From: Micromonospora inyonensis
Lineage (GTDB): Bacteria; Actinomycetota; Actinomycetes; Mycobacteriales; Micromonosporaceae
Assembly: GCF_900091415.1 (NCBI RefSeq)
Contig: NZ_FMHU01000001.1
Coordinates: 2,914,001 to 2,978,000 of the forward strand
Length of the DNA: 64,000 nucleotides
Reading direction: 5' to 3'
Part shown: positions 60,684-64,000 of the stretch, piece after piece
Position numbering within the stretch: the stretch's first letter is position 1
How the letters are laid out: every line of letters starts with the position of its first letter
Translations under genes and position numbers: made by a program
The notes under the pieces: model-generated
What the model was told of the DNA's origin: nothing
Database searches by the model: none
The model's input: the letters and a program-made list of their open reading frames with translations, nothing else

Positions 60684-62465
60684 GTGGACCGGCCGGCGAT
60701 CTCCGACTACGGATTCCTCTCCGACTGCCGTTCCGGCGCACTGGTCGGCCGGGACGGTTCGGTCGACTGGTGGTGCCCCGACCGGTTCGACTCGCCCGCC
60801 GTGTTCGGGCGGATCCTCGACGACGCGGCGGGCCGGTGGCGGATCGCCCCGGTCGGCACCGGCCGGGTGGAGCGGGCGTACCTGCCCGACACCCTGGTGC
60901 TGCGGACCGTGCACCACACGCCCGAGGGGAGCGTCGCGGTCACCGACGCGCTCGCCGCCGAGCCCGGTGCCCGGGCGCACCAGCTGGGGCACAATTCCCC
61001 GGCGGTGCTGCTCCGGGTCGTCGAGGGGCTCAGCGGGCGGGTCCCGATGCGCCTCGACTTCACCCCCCGGCCCGAGTACGGGCTGCTCACGCCGCATCTG
61101 CGGAAGCTGCCGGACGGCACGGTACGGGCCGAGGCCGGCCCGGTCGCCCTGGCACTGCGGGGTGGCCCACCACTGCACGTCGAACGGGACCGGGTCCGGG
61201 CGGACTTCGCGGTCTCCGCCGGCGACCGCCTCGGCTTCGACCTGGCGTACGCCCCGGCGTACGGCGGGGTCCCCGCTCGCCTCGACCCGGTCGACGCGCT
61301 CGCCGACACGGTCCTCGCCTGGCAGGCGTTCCGGGAGTCGCACCGTTACCAGGGCCGCCACGCCGGGCTGGTACGGCACAGCGCGACGGTGCTCCAGGGG
61401 TTGACGTACACCCGCAGCGGCGCGGTCGCCGCCGCCCTCACCACCTCCCTGCCCGAGCGGCTCGGGGGAGACCGCAACTACGACTACCGCTACTCGTGGC
61501 TGCGCGACTTCGCGATGACCCTGCACGCCCTCTGGGTGGCGGCCTGCCCGGACGAGGCGTCCCGCCTCTTCGCCTGGGCGTCCCGGTCGATCGGCCAGCT
61601 CGGCGACGATCCGGTGCCGGTGCTCTTCGGCCTCGAGGGGGAGCGTGGCCTGGCCGAGCACGAGATAACCCACCTGCGCGGGTACGCCGACAGCCGGCCG
61701 GTGCGGCTGGGCAACGACGCCTGGCGGCAGCGTCAGCTGGACGTGCCCGGCGAGGTGGTCTCGGCGGTCTGGCGGCTGCACGAGTACCTCGGTGAGCGGC
61801 TCGACGACGAGCTGCGGGAGACGGTGGTCGGTCTGACCGAGCAGGTGGCCGCGACCTGGCGGCTGCCGGACCGGGGAATGTGGGAGACCCGGGAGGACGA
61901 GCGCCACCACGTCTCCTCCAAGGCGCTCTGCTGGGTGACCATGCGGCTCGCGGTGGAGCTGGCCCCCCAGCTCGGGGACCGGGCCGACCCGGTGCGTTGG
62001 CGGGCGGTGCGCGACGAGATCCGCGCGACGGTCCTGGAGCGGGGCTGGAACGAGCGGATCGGCGCGTACACCGGCGCGTTCGGCTCCGACGAACTCGACG
62101 CCTCCGCGCTCTACCTGCCGGTGGTGGGTTTCCTGCCCGCCACCGATCCCCGGATGCGGGCCACCATCGCGGCGGTGGAGCGGGACCTGGCTACTCCGGA
62201 CGGGCTGGTCCGGCGCTGGTCGGCCGACCCGGGCGGGTTCCTGCTCTGCTCGTTCTGGCTGGTGCAGTGCCTCGTCCTGGCCGGCGAGCGGGAGCGGGCC
62301 GAGGCGCTCTTCACCCGGGTGGCCGGGCACGCCAACGACCTCGGGCTCCTTGCCGAGCAGGTCGACCCGGTCACCGGTGGGATGCTCGGCAACTTCCCGC
62401 AGGCGCTCTCGCACATCGGCCTGATCAACGCCGCCTGGGAGCTGACCGAACCGGGGGGCGACTGA
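60684..62465 (+). CDS. GH15-family glucanase/trehalase (593 aa)
   Basis: MDRPAISDYGFLSDCRSGAL, VGRDGSVDWWCPDRFDSPAV and the (alpha/alpha)6 part with RNYDYRYSWLRDFAMTLHAL, EHEITHLRGYADSRPVRLGN and ARLDPV-type spacing fit the bacterial GH15 proteins often called glucoamylase or trehalase. The C-terminal DLGLLAEQVDPVTGGMLGNF and PQALSHIGLINAA segments carry the second catalytic glutamate (LLAEQ). Cytoplasmic, no signal peptide. It probably hydrolyses trehalose or glucans. 66 bases after the cupin gene, same direction. Confidence 0.85.
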   Translation: MDRPAISDYGFLSDCRSGALVGRDGSVDWWCPDRFDSPAVFGRILDDAAGRWRIAPVGTGRVERAYLPDTLVLRTVHHTPEGSVAVTDALAAEPGARAHQLGHNSPAVLLRVVEGLSGRVPMRLDFTPRPEYGLLTPHLRKLPDGTVRAEAGPVALALRGGPPLHVERDRVRADFAVSAGDRLGFDLAYAPAYGGVPARLDPVDALADTVLAWQAFRESHRYQGRHAGLVRHSATVLQGLTYTRSGAVAAALTTSLPERLGGDRNYDYRYSWLRDFAMTLHALWVAACPDEASRLFAWASRSIGQLGDDPVPVLFGLEGERGLAEHEITHLRGYADSRPVRLGNDAWRQRQLDVPGEVVSAVWRLHEYLGERLDDELRETVVGLTEQVAATWRLPDRGMWETREDERHHVSSKALCWVTMRLAVELAPQLGDRADPVRWRAVRDEIRATVLERGWNERIGAYTGAFGSDELDASALYLPVVGFLPATDPRMRATIAAVERDLATPDGLVRRWSADPGGFLLCSFWLVQCLVLAGERERAEALFTRVAGHANDLGLLAEQVDPVTGGMLGNFPQALSHIGLINAAWELTEPGGD

Positions 62466-62486
62466 CCCGGCAGGCAGCGCGGAGCT

Positions 62487-63554
62487 TCAGTGTGCGTCGA
62501 CGCTCAGCCAGTGCGGGCTGCGCCGGCCGGGCTCGTACGTCGTGTCCAACCGCTTCGCCAGCACGCCCGGCAGCCCCTGCGTTCGGGCGGTGGCCAGGGT
62601 CTCCGCGCCCGCACCGGGGAACCATGGCGTGGTCTGCCAGTGCGGTCCGCCCAGGGCGAGCCCGTCCAGCAGCTCCCGGCGCTGCGCGTACGGAACGTCC
62701 ACGCTGGACACCCCGTCGAGCCAGAGCAGGTCGACGACGAGGTACTGGCCGGCGGGGTCGACGCGTCCGGCCCGCGCCGGACGGGGCGGACGCACCCGAC
62801 CGGCGGCGTCGATGTCGACCAGGATCCCGTCCAGCACCACCTCGGTCGGGGCCAGCGCCTCGGCCATGTCCCGCAGCCAGGGGTACGCCGCCGTGACGTC
62901 GGGCTCCCCGTCGGCGTCCGTCGGGGCGAGCAGCCGCAGCCGGCCGCCGGAGACGTACGCCAGCGCGCGTACCCCGTCCCAGCGCAGCTCGTACCCCCAG
63001 GCGGCCCCGTCGGCCGGCAGCTGTCCGGCGGCCGTCGGGCGCATCGGCGCGATCCGGTCCGGCATGCTCACCCAGCCCTCCGGCGCCGGGTCGGTACGCC
63101 GGACCATCCAGTCGCGGTCCGTGCCGCCGGTGGCGAAGAGCACGTACCGGCCGGCGGTGCGTTCACCGGACAGTCGGACGACCACCTCGTCGTCGCGCCA
63201 CTTCTCGCACCGGTACGTGCCCCGGTCGTGGATGGTCATCCGACCGCCGCCGTACTCGCCGGCCGGGATCTCGCCGTGGAAGTCGAGGTACTCGATCGGG
63301 TGGTCCTCGGTGTGCACGGCCAGATGGTTGCGGCCGGGCTCGCGGGGCAGCCCACGCGGCACGGCCCAGGAGACCAGCACGCCGTCGCGCTCCAGGCGCA
63401 GGTCCCAGTGCAGGCTGCGGGCATGGTGCTGCTGGATCACGAACCGGCTCCGCCCGTCGCCCGGGTCCGGCCCCCTGGGCGAGCGTCGCGGCACCGGCTC
63501 CGGGGTCCGTCCGGCGTCGCGTTTGCACCGGTACTCGCGCAGCCGGTCGGCCAT
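62487..63554 (-). CDS. LigD-like protein: phosphoesterase plus non-catalytic ligase domain
   Basis: Residues 36-150 are a LigD 3'-phosphoesterase domain: RFVIQQHHARSLHWDLRLER contains His43, His49 and Asp51, and HTEDHPIEYLDF contains His85, matching the metal and phosphate ligands of the family. Residues 160-355 resemble an ATP-dependent DNA ligase adenylation domain, but motif I reads LRWDG: Arg191 replaces the AMP-accepting lysine, and motif V ends WLSVDAH rather than WLKxK. The phosphoesterase may still act; ligation is unlikely. ATG 63554. Confidence 0.8.
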   Translation of the reverse strand: MADRLREYRCKRDAGRTPEPVPRRSPRGPDPGDGRSRFVIQQHHARSLHWDLRLERDGVLVSWAVPRGLPREPGRNHLAVHTEDHPIEYLDFHGEIPAGEYGGGRMTIHDRGTYRCEKWRDDEVVVRLSGERTAGRYVLFATGGTDRDWMVRRTDPAPEGWVSMPDRIAPMRPTAAGQLPADGAAWGYELRWDGVRALAYVSGGRLRLLAPTDADGEPDVTAAYPWLRDMAEALAPTEVVLDGILVDIDAAGRVRPPRPARAGRVDPAGQYLVVDLLWLDGVSSVDVPYAQRRELLDGLALGGPHWQTTPWFPGAGAETLATARTQGLPGVLAKRLDTTYEPGRRSPHWLSVDAH

Positions 63555-63626
63555 GGGGACATTGTCCGCGAATCCGGACGCCTCCGCAGCGGCATGGGAC
63601 CGGAGCAGGTGGGTACGCGGACCGGT

Positions 63627-64000
63627 ATGAGCCCGTCGGACCAACCCGCCGTCGTCCTGCCCCGCGGCGTCCGGATGCCGTTGCTCGGCTTCGGCACCTG
63701 GCAGGCGTCCGGCCAGTCCGCCTACGACGCCGTGCGGACCGCCCTCGCCGCCGGCTACCGGCACGTCGACACCGCCACCATGTACGGCAACGAAAAGGAG
63801 GTGGGACGGGCGATCCGGGACAGCGGGCTGCACCGGGACGACGTCTTCGTCACCACCAAGATCCCCTCGGACGGGGTGGGGCGCGAACGGCACGTCCTGG
63901 AGGCCAGCCTGGCCGCCCTCGACACCGGCCACGTCGACCTGTGGTTGATCCACTGGCCCCCGGCCGCTCCGGGCGACAGCGTGCGGATGTGGCGGCAGGT
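63627..64000 (+). CDS. Aldo/keto reductase, truncated by the window edge
   Basis: ATG 63627 opens MSPSDQPAVVLPRGVRMPLL, GFGTWQASGQSAYDAVRTAL, AAGYRHVDTATMYGNEKEVG (Asp and Tyr), VTTKIPSDGV (Lys) and VDLWLIHWPP (His): the first 124 residues of an AKR with its catalytic tetrad complete. The 3' part is beyond the window. It is divergent from the LigD-like gene. Confidence 0.85.
   Translation, partial: MSPSDQPAVVLPRGVRMPLLGFGTWQASGQSAYDAVRTALAAGYRHVDTATMYGNEKEVGRAIRDSGLHRDDVFVTTKIPSDGVGRERHVLEASLAALDTGHVDLWLIHWPPAAPGDSVRMWRQ

Overview
This window is chromosomal DNA of a very GC-rich actinomycete. GC-biased third codon positions, frequent GTG and TTG starts, a TipA-type MerR regulator, an actinobacterial PknG signalling operon and the habitual gene families all point to Micromonosporaceae, most likely Micromonospora or a close relative. 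That placement is inference from style and families, not a database match. I see no rRNA, tRNA or CRISPR array.

Layout. 1-1 kb: end of a tandem SRPBCC protein and a small zinc-ribbon protein. 1.2-5.9 kb: an accessory patch bounded by two copies of a non-coding repeat, holding an IS5-type relic, a dead IS630-type element with both inverted repeats, an orphan 432-residue gene of foreign base composition and a uridine-kinase-like P-loop enzyme. 6.1-8.7 kb: a translationally coupled pair, a Cas4-like iron-sulphur nuclease plus an unknown partner. 8.9-14.8 kb: a membrane GGDEF-EAL enzyme, a small membrane protein, a TipA-like regulator and a large secreted protein. 15.2-20.8 kb: a frameshifted PLD/DEAD/DUF3427 helicase, a VOC protein, a macrodomain protein and an SF1 helicase. 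21.2-24.8 kb: two tandem secreted repeat paralogues, a GNAT and an aldo/keto reductase. 24.9-28.6 kb: a secreted GlgX-type debranching gene destroyed by an IS200/IS605 element (TnpA + TnpB) and by further lesions. 28.8-37.2 kb: endonuclease I, amino-acid permease, a protein with a possible caspase-type dyad, and small metabolic or hypothetical genes.

37.25-50.24 kb is the most remarkable stretch. A D-alanyl-D-alanine carboxypeptidase gene (dacB) is cut in two by about 11.4 kb of mobile DNA. The island carries an IS982 element, tyrosine-recombinase relics, a secreted cysteine-repeat protein, a HicAB toxin-antitoxin pair and a truncated large serine recombinase at its right edge. It also carries nested insertions: an IS3-family element is interrupted by an IS110-family element in orfA and by a group II intron in orfB, and the intron's own reverse transcriptase is interrupted by a second IS3 element.

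50.6-64 kb returns to core-like genes: a HesB-like protein, a decayed T4-beta-type gene, a six-gene operon (substrate-binding protein, membrane protein, PknG kinase, zinc-ribbon protein, GlnX-like sensor, lipoprotein substrate-binding protein) that resembles and expands the mycobacterial GlnH-GlnX-PknG nutrient-sensing pathway, a cupin, a GH15 glucanase/trehalase, a LigD-like protein whose ligase lysine is replaced by arginine, and the start of another aldo/keto reductase.

A 50-54 bp intergenic repeat (three good copies at 12.1, 23.8 and 37.2 kb) forms a hairpin followed by a T-run and always sits just downstream of genes, so it may be a dispersed intrinsic terminator. Several genes (helicase, glgX, pentapeptide protein) carry single-base frameshifts in or near short G/C runs. 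These may be real decay or assembly errors.
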